DNA from: Malurus cyaneus samueli
Taxonomy: Eukaryota > Chordata > Aves > Passeriformes > Maluridae
Reading direction: 5' to 3'
NCBI GenBank assembly: GCA_009741485.1
Contig: CM019237.1
Coordinates: 49,662,050 to 49,726,049, forward strand
DNA: 64,000 bases
In this document: positions 51,851 to 61,800 of the stretch, piece after piece
How the letters are laid out: the number at the start of each line of letters is the position of its first letter
Position numbering within the stretch: the first letter of the stretch is position 1
Made by a program: the position numbers and the translations under genes
The notes under the pieces: generated by a model
What the model was told of the DNA's origin: nothing
The model's input: the letters and a program-made list of their open reading frames with translations, nothing else
Databases searched by the model: none

Positions 51851-53520
51851 TCTTCCTTCCCCCATAAGCGGTTTTCCTTCTCCCAGACCCCACACCCAGA
51901 TCTGCAAACCTCACCTGTGCTTCCTTCATTTGCTTCAAGCATGCTGCATGCACATATCTCTTATCAGACACAATTTTTCCCTCCTTCCACCTTCCCTGGC
52001 CCATCCCTAGCAATCAGGCATAGCCTGGCAGTCCTCTCCTCGCTCCCTCATCACCATGGATCAACCCACGCTGAGCTCCTCACCCCTCGTAACAGGAACT
52101 GTCATTCCCATCCACTTCCACCTCCTGCCCTACAGCTCCCAACTCCACTTGCCTCCCCACACACTTCACACTTTACTTCTGACCTTAGTACAGCCATGTG
52201 GCTTATACAGCCCTCCAGGTAGATTTTCCTCCCATTCCTTCTCCTCCCTCCCCTTTTATATCTTTAGTCATTTCTCCACCAGCACATTTGTTCCATTGCC
52301 TCTTGCTGTTTCGCTCAGCCAGTACCTACCACAGAGATATAAACACATTTGTTACGTCTGTTGCAACAGAAAATCGCTCCTTTTTGTGTATGTTCTCCTC
52401 CTCCCACAGTCTTCCATTATTCCTGACTTGCTATTCCAACTGTTTCCCATGTAACATATTGCCTGTTCTTTCCCTGTTTTACTCCAGCTCCCCAGTAAAG
52501 AGGCATCCCCTGCTCTGCTGACCAAACCACTGCACCTTTGCACCTCTTCCTCTCTTTGCCTACTAAGAAACACTCCCCCAAAATTTCCCCTCACTCTCTG
52601 CTCTCTCGCCCTGTATCTCCTCTAAACCACCTCTTCCCTAGGCATCCTTACACAAAACATAGCTCTTCATTTCATCCGCATTCATTCCTCCTGCATTCAT
52701 TAATTTTTCCCCATTGTCATGCTTCTCAACACCTGCCACAACTTTATGTCCTTGCCTCAGGTCATCCTGCCCCCATGATTTCCACTGTCTTGAATTTCCT
52801 TCCCATGGCTTTTTCCCCAGTTGTGTCTCGTCCTTGGAAGCAGGCAGCACACTCCAGCAGGCTTCCAACCTGCTCTGAAATCTCTCTAATCAGTCATCCC
52901 TTCCCACACTTACAGGACCCTTTCCCCCTTGCCACACCCCATCATCATCCAGCTCATTTTTCCCTGCTCTCGGCACATGTTTCCATCACCATGCAAGCCT
53001 TGCCTTTCACAGTCTGATACCTTCCTTGTAAACACATCCTCGTATCTATTTCTCGACAGAATCAAAGGTGTCTCCTTCTGGTGCCCCCCACAAGCATCAT
53101 GTAGCTGATTATTTTCCATACCTTTCTCCAAATAGCCAATAGTTCAAATTTTAATTCCTCCTCCAAACATCCTTTGTGCTTTCACCTTTCTCCCTCCACT
53201 CCCACTCCATACCCAGCCTCCCCCCTACAGACCCTCTAACCTTTGGCTGTCCCTTTCATTTCCTCACCCAGCCTCCAGCCTGTACCTTTACCCATCTCTC
53301 TCGAGTGTTACTTCCTCTTGTGAGCTCCTGAACTTTCTGCCACCCACAAAGATCCTCTTTTTCCAGTTGATGTGCAGCAGTTTCCCTTTCAAGTTGACAC
53401 CTTTGCATGTCTCACCTGTCCTGATTACCCCAGTGCACAATAATGAACACGAGGCACTTTATTTCTCCTGTACAACACCTTCCCTCCAGTTTTTATCTAC
53501 CTTCATATGTATTATTTAGT
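51700..53520 (+). other. Pyrimidine-rich, G-poor tract
   Basis: Nearly 2 kb in which the plus strand is dominated by C and T and G is rare (for example about 3 Gs in the 60 bases from 53161). The opposite, transcribed-sense strand is A/G-rich. Long open frames here (51560-52222, 52538-53017) follow from the scarcity of stop codons in such sequence, and their translations are Ser/Pro/His/Leu-rich without domains. No clean short repeat unit is seen. Confidence 0.7.
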
Positions 53521-55232
53521 TTTTCATTCCCTGAAAAGAAGAAAGAAGAACACCCCAATCCACAGGAGAACAATACAAACAAAACCTCTTAAACCTACGT
53601 GTTTTGCATACCTCAGCACATAGCACCCTTGGACACAAAGCACTCCCCTCCTGGCTCTGCTGGGACCTCTTCTTGTCCACATGTTTTGGGCCCACCACCT
53701 GCAGCCATGCCTGGTTTTTGTCCCCCCACCATGCTCACACACAGCCCCTGGTACTGACACGTGTATCTCAGACCGGTCTTTTTTACTACCAGCAGCTGGA
53801 ACCATGCTGAACTCTTCCATTCTCTGCTGCTTTTGTCTGGCAGGGCCATTTTTTATTTTTTTTTTCATTACTATTAGGTTTCCCTTTTTCTTGCATCCCA
53901 TTTATAAATGATTCTTACACCACTACTCCATTTGCAGGCTTGCACATATCAGGTATTTCTGTGCCTGAGGATGCCTCTCCTACTTGTCTGGATATTTTCC
54001 TGAAGGCACAATGCAAAGGCAAAACTTCACATCACCATTTGCACTCCTCATGCAACAAATCACACAAGCCTGAGAGCAAAGAGTGTTTTCTGAAAGGCTG
54101 TAGCTCATAACAATCATCTGGACCATATAATACACATCCCTGTCTATTTAAAAAGGGGGGAGGGGGGAGAAGCAACCCCCCTCACGCACACACACGCACA
54201 GAGTCATCTCTAAATAACTGGTTTTGCAACACAGGAACTAGAGAATGTGCGCATAGCAGCCCCATTCAATCCAAAATACCCATCTCTCCAGATACTGCAT
54301 ATTTATAGTTTGAGAGATAGGACCAGCACACGGCTTTCCCGTTTATTTTAATGAAGGATTAAGAACTGATCAGAAAACTATCTAAACCATTCAAGGACTT
54401 TTTCCCCTCTTGGCTAAGAGCAGTTTGGTGTCTCCATAAGGACTCGCCAGTAACTGACGCTTTAAGCTGCATTTCAGCTGTTTAGATGAGAAACAGCTTT
54501 CTATTTTGCTCTCTAGATGTGCATCCCTGTTCATTAGTTGTGTGCTGCATTCCTAGAAGGCATTCACCAAACGCTGGAAGCTGCAATGCAAGAACAGTTT
54601 CCTTGCCATTCCATCACAGAGCGAGTGTATCTTTTTCACCTAGACACACATGTGCAGGGAATCTTTTGATCTCCAGCTCTTCCCAGAGAATTTAGTGTTT
54701 GGGTTTGAGGAGAATGAGGATTTATTCAAAGGTCATGAATAGGGTTTCCAGTGTCTGGCACATGCACAAAATAAGAAAGCTCCAGTGAGGCTGGTTACCT
54801 GAGGCAGTCAGGGTCTAGAAATTGGGAATTTTGGTTTTGCTTGTCATGGGCTCTAACTTTGCCGGAGGGCGAGCATGCTACGTGTGCTGAGGCTGGTTCT
54901 TGCAATCCACGGTCAAGATTTTCAGCCCTTTTTGTTATATCTGAACTTGCTGATTTCCCTCTTAAAACAAAACCAAAAGTCTCCTCTGCTTTTGCCTCTT
55001 AAATCAGATTCCTGTAGTACCTCATATTTCTCCTCTGCCGTTTTCTTTCCAGGGATCCGAACAACAGCATGAGGAGCAGGAGGAGAGGGGAACCTCAGGG
55101 CTGAAGCACTATAGGGCAAGTAGAGGTGGGGGGAAGGAGTAGGCACAATGGGAAACGCAACATTTGGGACACATCTACTGCTTACAAGACCCCCACCTCC
55201 TCCTCATTATACTTCTTTAAAGGACCCCTCTT
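53521..55232. other. Intron sequence next to the first exon
   Basis: No gene. Two six-base G runs separated by one A lie at 54155-54167, with a CA-rich stretch at about 54181-54201 after them. Frames at 53524-53911 on both strands have no domain. Confidence 0.5.
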
Positions 55233-55254
55233 CCCCCCCCTCCCCTCCCCGCCC
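55233..55254 (-). promoter_or_regulatory. G-quadruplex-type tract just inside the NTF3 first intron
   Basis: On the coding (minus) strand the order is three Gs, C, four Gs, A, four Gs, A, eight Gs. This meets the G3+ with 1-7 base loop rule. It begins 37 bases after the GT donor, so the RNA form would sit in the pre-mRNA next to the 5' splice site. Folding is inferred. Confidence 0.6.
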
Positions 55255-55286
55255 TCTTAGGACCCTATTAGAAAACGTCAAATTTC

Positions 55287-55292
55287 CCTTAC
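55287..55292 (-). other. NTF3: Splice donor of NTF3 first exon
   Basis: ACG then GTAAGG on the minus strand is a near-consensus U1-binding donor, directly after the sixth codon. It is in phase 0 with the acceptor at 10507-10506. Read unspliced, the long-isoform frame continues into the intron. Confidence 0.9.
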
Positions 55293-55310
55293 CGTGGTAA
55301 GAGTAACCAT
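55293..55310 (-). CDS. NTF3: NTF3 5' coding micro-exon (long-isoform start, MVTLTT)
   Basis: Eighteen coding bases read M-V-T-L-T-T and end exactly at a GTAAGG donor (GT at 55292-55291). Joined in phase 0 to the ILQVNKVMS reading at 10505, they give a 270-residue precursor. This matches the human long NT-3 isoform in length and almost in sequence at the N terminus. The ATG context is good (purine-poor at -3 but G at +4). This exon is too short for ORF finders. The six residues extend the N-terminal region ahead of the hydrophobic signal segment. The mature growth factor is unchanged. What is seen: frame, donor and phase. What is inferred: splicing across about 44.8 kb. A second known start, in the downstream exon, gives the 257-residue form. 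Confidence 0.9.
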
Positions 55311-55445
55311 GGCATCCGTGTGAATGTTTCCAGAAAAGTCGACATGAAGAGAAAGGTGGATGTAAATATGTTCATTCAAAGTCCCAAAGTTGGTCTGCTT
55401 GGGCTGTGCAGAGTTGCTCTATGGGAGAGGAGCCTTAAACTCTGA
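55311..55445 (-). promoter_or_regulatory. NTF3: NTF3 first-exon 5' leader (putative)
   Basis: Sequence immediately upstream of the long-isoform ATG. It contains upstream ATGs at 55375-55373, 55345-55343 and 55315-55313, all in one frame different from that of NT-3, and further right a tiny ORF from the ATG at 55458-55456. The transcript start is not visible in sequence. The right end given assumes the nearer TATA-like element is used; with the farther one the leader would reach about 55530. Confidence 0.5.
55313..55375 (-). other. Overlapping upstream ORF in the NTF3 leader
   Basis: An ATG at 55375-55373 opens a frame with no stop through the first exon. It overlaps the NT-3 start codon in another frame and crosses the splice junction. 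In spliced RNA it would stop at the TGA at 10495-10493, for 31 codons. That stop falls only eight bases before the internal NT-3 ATG at 10484. The peptide resembles nothing I know, so any role would be in translational control. It depends on transcription starting right of 55375. Confidence 0.6.
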
Positions 55446-55467
55446 GTCCCGTGAACATAATCTGCTC

Positions 55468-55475
55468 GATTATAA
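55468..55475 (-). promoter_or_regulatory. Candidate TATA element (near)
   Basis: Minus strand reads GTTATAAT, about 160 bases upstream of the NTF3 long-isoform ATG. If used, transcription would begin near 55440-55445. A weak motif in AT-rich DNA; position relative to the exon is the main support. Confidence 0.3.
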
Positions 55476-55552
55476 CAAACCAGCTCAGCCAGATGGCTCT
55501 GTGCTCCGTGGATTAACCCCTTTATTGCCACACTCTACTTTCCTTACCTACC

Positions 55553-55560
55553 ACTTATAA
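55553..55560 (-). promoter_or_regulatory. Candidate TATA element (far)
   Basis: Minus strand reads TTATAAGT, about 245 bases upstream of the ATG. If used, the start would be near 55530. A 36-base T run lies 124 bases further upstream. Confidence 0.3.
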
Positions 55561-55679
55561 CAACCTTGCCTGGCTAGGAAAATTCAGAGAATGAGACATT
55601 TTTTTGAAAATGACAAAACCGTCATAAAGGTCATTTTTTTCCCCTACTTTCTCTAAAAGAACCATGGTGTGCCTATTTT

Positions 55680-55683
<4 letters not shown>

Positions 55684-55719
<36 letters not shown>
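55684..55719. repeat. Poly(T) run, 36 bases, upstream of the NTF3 first exon
   Basis: The longest homopolymer in the window. On the coding strand it is a poly(A) about 375 bases upstream of the long-isoform ATG and 124 bases beyond the far TATA candidate. Confidence 0.95.
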
Positions 55720-55724
<5 letters not shown>

Positions 55725-56808
55725 CAATTGACGGTTTTATTCCTCTTCCTGGCAAAACCTCTTCATATTATTAAGAACAGTATTAGCACCAGGGAACATT
55801 TTAGAGAATTCTTTGTTAAATCACACCATCTCTTCCAGACTGCGATTCTCAGCAGACGAGTGTTTTATTGCAGGAATGTCTCTGTGTTTGCACTCTAATG
55901 GTCCATCCACTCCCCCATTCCCGCCCCCCTGTCCCCCACGCTCCCTCTGTCTCCCACATGCACACACATGCACACACTGCTCACACTGCCAGCACGTGCT
56001 GCTATTCCTATCCCTGTTCACAAGTCATTATAGGACATGTCAAACAGGTGAAATAGAGACATACAACTACAATGCCATAAGCCTCTGCTTTCTCACTCTG
56101 GTTTCTCTTTTTTTTCCCCCCTATTATTTGCAAATCTTTGACAAATGTATTCCTTCGGTCAGCGTTTCTGTCAAGGACCCCCCCCCCCCCAATGACACCA
56201 AAATAAGTGCTGGGAGAAATATCCACTGTTAAGGACAGACCTTAGGATGGATATGTGTACAGTTCCTCCTGTTTTGACTCGCAGATTTGTGCATTAAGGA
56301 CGGCAAGTGCCAAAAACATGGAAAGTTCATCAGCAGCCAGCAGCGACTGGTTCCCAAACTTTTTATTTAGAGAGATCGCTCACAGAGATGGCTGATAAAT
56401 TTAGCTGCATGCCTCTAAGTCTCCCTCTAAATTTACATGCTTAAGTCATCTTTCTTTTCTGTTTGATTCAAGCATAATTGACAAGTCATAACCATAAGAA
56501 AGTGGTCATATAAGACACCAGGTGACACTTTAAATCTTTAGGGTACCACATTGTTTCCTTAAAGAATATTTCTTTTACTAATTCATGAAAATTTTTCTTT
56601 TGCTATTTTACCAGGGAAATTTTCCTCTTTCCCCTCTCCGTGTAAAGATTTAACCCTCTCTTGCTGTCAGAATTTTTATCATCTCCTTTATGACATTTTA
56701 ATCTACCTAGAGAGTTGTCAGTTTCACTGAAATATTTGCTACCATAGATTGAAATACAGATGGTCTCATTAGTTGCAGTTGTCCTTTATCTGAATTTTTT
56801 CAAGCATA

Positions 56809-56870
56809 AAATGGTCCTATTTAAGGGATTCTGCAATTTAAATGGTCCTGTTTAGGGGATTCCACAATTT
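56809..56870. repeat. Tandem duplication, 31-base unit, two copies
   Basis: aaatggtcctatttaaggga (56809) followed directly by aaatggtcctgtttagggga (56840). A few substitutions between the copies show it is not a sequencing artefact. Confidence 0.85.
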
Positions 56871-57318
56871 GTTTCTGTTTTGTGTGTTCTGCCTGAGTCA
56901 CTTTTTGCCCAGATGGAGAACAAAAGTCATCTTCCACCGCTGCCTCCTAAGAATTCTCTACTAAAACTTGCTGCTCTGCCAATAAAAAAAAACAAAAAAA
57001 CTCAAACTTGAATAAATCTAATTCCAATGGTTTTTGTCTCACTCTGTGCCTGAATTCTGTTTGCATCTAATTTAGAGCTTTTTCAGCTGAGAGGAGGGAA
57101 CTCAAATTAAATCCTGTGAGTCCCCCACCCAGCCCGGGCACTATAGTCAGATCTGAGAAATGCCTAAAATGTGACTCAGCTTTTAATCTCCTGAAGTAGA
57201 CAAACAGTGCTAGGAATAGAAAACTTTCCTGCGGCTGATGAACGTTTCTCTGGAGGTAGGCAAAGGGTTAAACATCTGAAGGCAACCCTAGCCCGGGAAC
57301 TTCGTATTTGCAGGGGAG

Positions 57319-57339
57319 AAAAAAAAAAAAAAAAAAAAA
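57319..57339. repeat. Poly(A) run, 21 bases
   Basis: Uninterrupted, followed by more A-rich sequence. Confidence 0.9.
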
Positions 57340-57841
57340 GAGGGAAAAAAAAGTAGCAAAAGAAGAAGCCTAGAAGCAAAAGTCCTGGGCAGAGGAGCTG
57401 CCTACCTCTGATGGGAGGCAAACCTCCCAGAGCTTGCATGAGTGGAGGGGTTTTGCCCTGTGTCTGGGTCTGTGGGCAATCAGACGCCTTGTAATTTGAG
57501 ATGTGACACCTTAATCTTGCCAAATATGTGTGCACTGCAAAAAGCATTGTAGACAGCCTGTTTTCACAGCCAGGGAAAATGGAGACGTGTTTGGTCTTTG
57601 CACTTTTACAACCTTTCCCCTACAGATGTTTCTGTTGTTCTGGGGCTGCTTCTTTCTAGGTATTTTTACATCTACATCTGTTGTTCTGCGGATGGGGTGG
57701 GGTTTTTTTCCCCTGTGTTAACCCTTAGCATAGGTGGATTTCTCTTTAAAAGGTTTCTGAATTTTTTATGAGAAGCAATCCAGTTCCCAAATGGTCACCT
57801 TATTTTATCTGCTGCCCTTGCATCTGAGGTTCTGACATGGC

Positions 57842-57866
57842 AAAAAAAAAAAAAAAAAAAAAAAAA
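57842..57866. repeat. Poly(A) run, 25 bases
   Basis: Uninterrupted, followed by ggaaaaaaaa. Confidence 0.95.
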
Positions 57867-58751
57867 GGAAAAAAAAATTACTTTGAACAAGACCTTGTTC
57901 TGTCTTGAAGAATCTAAAACATTGCTCAAAGCATGCTGGAGATAGTAATCTTTGAATTCTGGGGATTTTAATTGGGACAATTACAAGACATTGATCTGAT
58001 TAATTAGGCACTTGACCAGACTTCAAAACGTGATATATTGTATACTTTGAAGACATGTATTTCTCTTTACATATTAACAGATACTGCTGTGATCTCTTTT
58101 GATGATAAAAAATTGAATATTTATAGGGAAGATATGCGTGTGAGTATGCAAATGCATGAAAATTTTATTGGGTTTAATGCACGCCTTGGGTCATTCTGAA
58201 AGCAGGGAGCCTGGTTTATAACGTTTAGCTTTTGCAACAGCACCACTTTGTGGTTGAAATCCCAAATAGATCCCAAAAAGGGACTATAGGGGCACCACAT
58301 GTGCCTCACCAAATTTGAGCAGTTTCCATGGTGGTTTGTTTAACTATACATTGACAAATGCACTTACCTGAGATGGAAATATGTTCCAATCATATGGTCC
58401 TCCCTTCTTAAGACAGCTGTTTTGAAGTCAAGGCAAGGAAGAAGTGGAAGCCAAAGATTACTTCTGAGCTTTTTGACTAGTATCTTCAGTACAAGAGGCT
58501 GTTCTCCTTACAAATGTCAATTTTTTTTTCTCGAATTTCCAAAATTTAATAAAGAGTCTGATGTCTCTAGAAAAGATTTCTTTTTTTAACTTGAAATGTG
58601 CTGCAAATGTCTTGTTAAAAGTAAAAAGGAATCCCATTATGGTTTTGGTGGAAAAAGTGGTGGGAAAGAACAGAAATAATTTATTTAAACGTAATTTCAA
58701 TATTGTTATATGTACACAATGGAACCATTTCAGAGCTGTTCCTCCTCCTGT

Positions 58752-58890
58752 CCGGGTGGAACTCCCTGGGCATCAGTTCCTGCCCGTTCCTCTGGGGCCA
58801 TTGCTGGGCCCCCCGGAGCAGAGCCTGGGCCCTGCTCGGAGCCCTCCCTGCACACAGGGACACACAGGGCTCAGGGCCCCTCTCAGCCAT
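58752..58890 (-). mobile_element. CR1 LINE fragment, internal 3' UTR portion
   Basis: Reverse copy: gtggaactccctgggcatca, gttcctgcccgttcctctgg, ccccggagcagagcctgggc. This GC-rich block lies further 5' in CR1 than the other pieces here, and the 3' tip is missing. Overlapping frames are repeat by-products. Confidence 0.75.
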
Positions 58891-61800
58891 CTCTTTTCTT
58901 GGGACATTTCTGCTAACATTTGAGTTTTCTCAACTCTCTTGCACCTAGGCTAGACAAATGAGACAGAAATTCTAAGCAAGATTCACAAAGAACTTCAAAT
59001 TTGGTTCTGTTACACATTTCTTGGAAAGTTGTCTTCTGCAGCTTTTCCTGTTTCTTAAAAATAATTATCACAGCTCATAACAATTAACATAGTAGGTGAA
59101 AGATGACACAGTGCAAAGTGTGTACCCAGAGCTGTAGGCATGCCAGGAGAGAGGATGGGAAAAATGAACGTAAATAGGCAGGAATTCTGGTCACACCCTG
59201 AAAGCCATTATTCTTCAGAGCTTTTCCTAAAAGGAAGGCATTTTACAGAGTCAGCTTTTATGCAGTTTGTCTTCAAACCTATTTCCTTGGCAGAGAATTA
59301 GCAAAGTGAGATTAAATGAGATTGTAATGATAGTATTAATTAAAATAGCATCTGGATGCATTAAAATGCGTCTAGTAAGTACAACTATTATCACTTTCTT
59401 GTGTGAAATACTTTATACACACACAACATAGCAGTAGCCAGACCAAAATTTAAAAGTGCTTTACAAATATTTTTCATTTCAAAGGACATGTAGGGATCTG
59501 TACTCTTCTGTCAAAATAAAGCTATGTATTAAAGTGACATACAAAGAGGGACTTGCACCTGCCAATAGATACCTCTGTTTTGGCAATTGAGTTATGGATG
59601 ATTACAAATCTCTCTACTTTACTGTGTTACATCAGTTATAAACTTAGATCATGTCTTGGATTTATGTAATATTTGCTTTTTTCCTATGGCATCCATTTTT
59701 TTTCCAGAGGTGATCTTTATAAGCAGGAATAATTCAGAAACAAGGTTAGTTGATGATAAGCAACATTTTGGGAGGGAAAACATATTCCTTTTAGATATAG
59801 GAGTACTTTGAATCCCTACTCATTTGTTATGATTCCAAATTAGTTGTAGAGAACTTGCATGACTATCAGTAAGAAAAATGCTAAGGAGGAAAAAAAAAAC
59901 TCAAATTAAAACCATATGAAGAAGTTTGGTTGCATTACTAATGCTAGAACTGGGAAAAAGTGCCTTCAGTTTTTAATGGCAGAGGAAGAGGAGATTTGGC
60001 GTCACAACACCGTTCTTTTGTGATGAAGATAAATTCCATGCTGGAACACATAAAAAGGTACATAAAGTCCTTGGTAAGATGTCAGCTGGGATGCGGGACC
60101 CAGTTCTGATGTTGAAATAAGAGAAGACCTGGAAAATGACAGCAGCAATGATTAAATGGGTCATATAGTTTAAAATATGACGGAAAACACCAATAGAGTA
60201 ATCAGTCAGGGCTCACAAGACTGTAACTGATCCTGCACAGGGCAAGGGAAGCTCTAGGTGCTCTCTCTCTGCGCATCTCTTCCATGACTACATGACTTAC
60301 ACCATCACGGAATGCAAATATTTTCAGGAACATCTTGTACTCAGGGCTCTGGCATAGCTTTTGAAGAAAACTCCCCAGAGAAATCCTCCCAGAAGTTTCT
60401 ATTACATATTCATATGATTTGGTGTGGGACACTAAATGTCTTTATCATGGGGAAGTTTTCCCAGAGGGAGGTAAAGCACAGAACTAGTTTTCCCTCCTGG
60501 ACTGGTGCTTCTTCATCTTTTGAGTGCAGGGGAACTGTGATAGCTGAAATAAGCTGAAAGAGGATGAAAGTAAAGGCAATAAATGAACATTTTTCAATAT
60601 AAAGATAAAAATAACTACTATGAAGTCAAGCAGCTCCAAATTGAAGGGGCTCAGAGCATTGCTGTTTTGGCATCTGTTAGATCCAAGGAGGTTACCCGTC
60701 ACTGAAATGAAAGGCTCAGCTCCACACAGTACATCCAGTCATGTTCCTCCCATTTGGAAAAGTGTCCTAACCTTTGTGTTTACATTCCTAGGCTTAGAGT
60801 CAAATAGAGGTGCTCTTAATAGTCACTAGGAGAAGAAATAGAAAATAGGGCAAGGCAAAGCAAGAAAGGTTGAAGAGTAAAACACTCTGTGAAAAGCGAA
60901 GCTCACCCACTTTCAAGCAGCAACACGAGTCGGTGTAACAATGGAGATGCAACTGGGCGATGATATTTTGCATAAACTGATTTAGCTAGAGTTCTTCTTT
61001 TTGTCTGCTGGAATAGAAAAAAGTCTTAGTTCAAAGTACAGCTGGCAAGGCATATTTAACAGCAGAAGTCAGCTTGTTGAAAACAGAGGGACATTTCTCA
61101 GCACTGGCTTGTGTTCCTTGTAGTTAATACTTGTGTGTTTTGTCCTTACAAGGCAATTTTTTTTGAATTAAAGTGATTTTTATTCAAACTTTTTATCTGA
61201 TGGATGCTGATGCCCATTTGGCTGAGCTTCTACATTTTAATTCCCTAAAACCTTAGTGTGAAATCACATCTGCTGGAGAAGGGGCAGGGCAGCAAACGTG
61301 GTATGGATCAACTTTCAGGCAGCCGAAAACTGAAAGTCCCATTTGAGCCAATGCAGATGTACAGGCGGGAGGTTGGAAACAACTGTGGACCAAAGTGTTC
61401 TCTCTGTCCATCCTGGCCTTTTTAATTTTTTTTTAAGTTTTATTTTTTCAATAAAATATTTCCCAAGCCTAGTACACACATGTACTCTTTGAGGGTGTAT
61501 AGATAAAATAGTTAATGCATCTTTCTATAGTACTGAGTTTAAACTCACTGAGGTTTTCTGGGAGATAATTAGGAAGTCCCTGGATTGTTTTGGGTCTGTT
61601 TCAAATGATGGTGGCACCAGCAGCTTCCAGGTCTGGCAGCTGGACCATTCCAGACCTATTCCCAGTGGGTTGCTCCTTGGCTTCTGTAGGAAAGGGATGT
61701 GCTGGTGCTCTGCATCCAGCATGAGGGAAGGATCAAGGGATCAAGGACTCACAGCACAGTCAAAACCACTCCTTAGGAGCTGTGTGAACAGGCAACAGGG

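Larger units (their letters stand above)
10508..55292 (-). other. NTF3: NTF3 intron (about 44.8 kb)
   Basis: Runs from the donor at 55292-55291 (ACG then GTAAGG) to the acceptor at 10507-10506, which is preceded by a short T-rich tract (tttctttgtag, minus strand). Both sites fit the GT-AG rule and preserve phase 0. The interior has no recognisable protein gene. It holds CR1 fragments in both orientations, homopolymers and microsatellites, two CpG-rich patches and a pyrimidine-rich tract, each listed separately. A long first intron is typical for NTF3 in other amniotes. Confidence 0.88.
55720..58751. other. Gene-free region upstream of NTF3
   Basis: Holds a 13-base C run at 56178-56190, a 31-base tandem duplication at 56809-56870, poly(A) 57319-57339 (21) and poly(A) 57842-57866 (25). 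It may contain upstream regulatory sequence for NTF3, but no specific site can be supported. Confidence 0.5.

Noticed and set aside
51560..52222. 220-codon plus-strand open frame
   Set aside because: Lies in pyrimidine-rich, G-poor DNA where stop codons are rare; the translation is Ser/Pro/His/Leu-rich with no domain, and parallel frames are also open.
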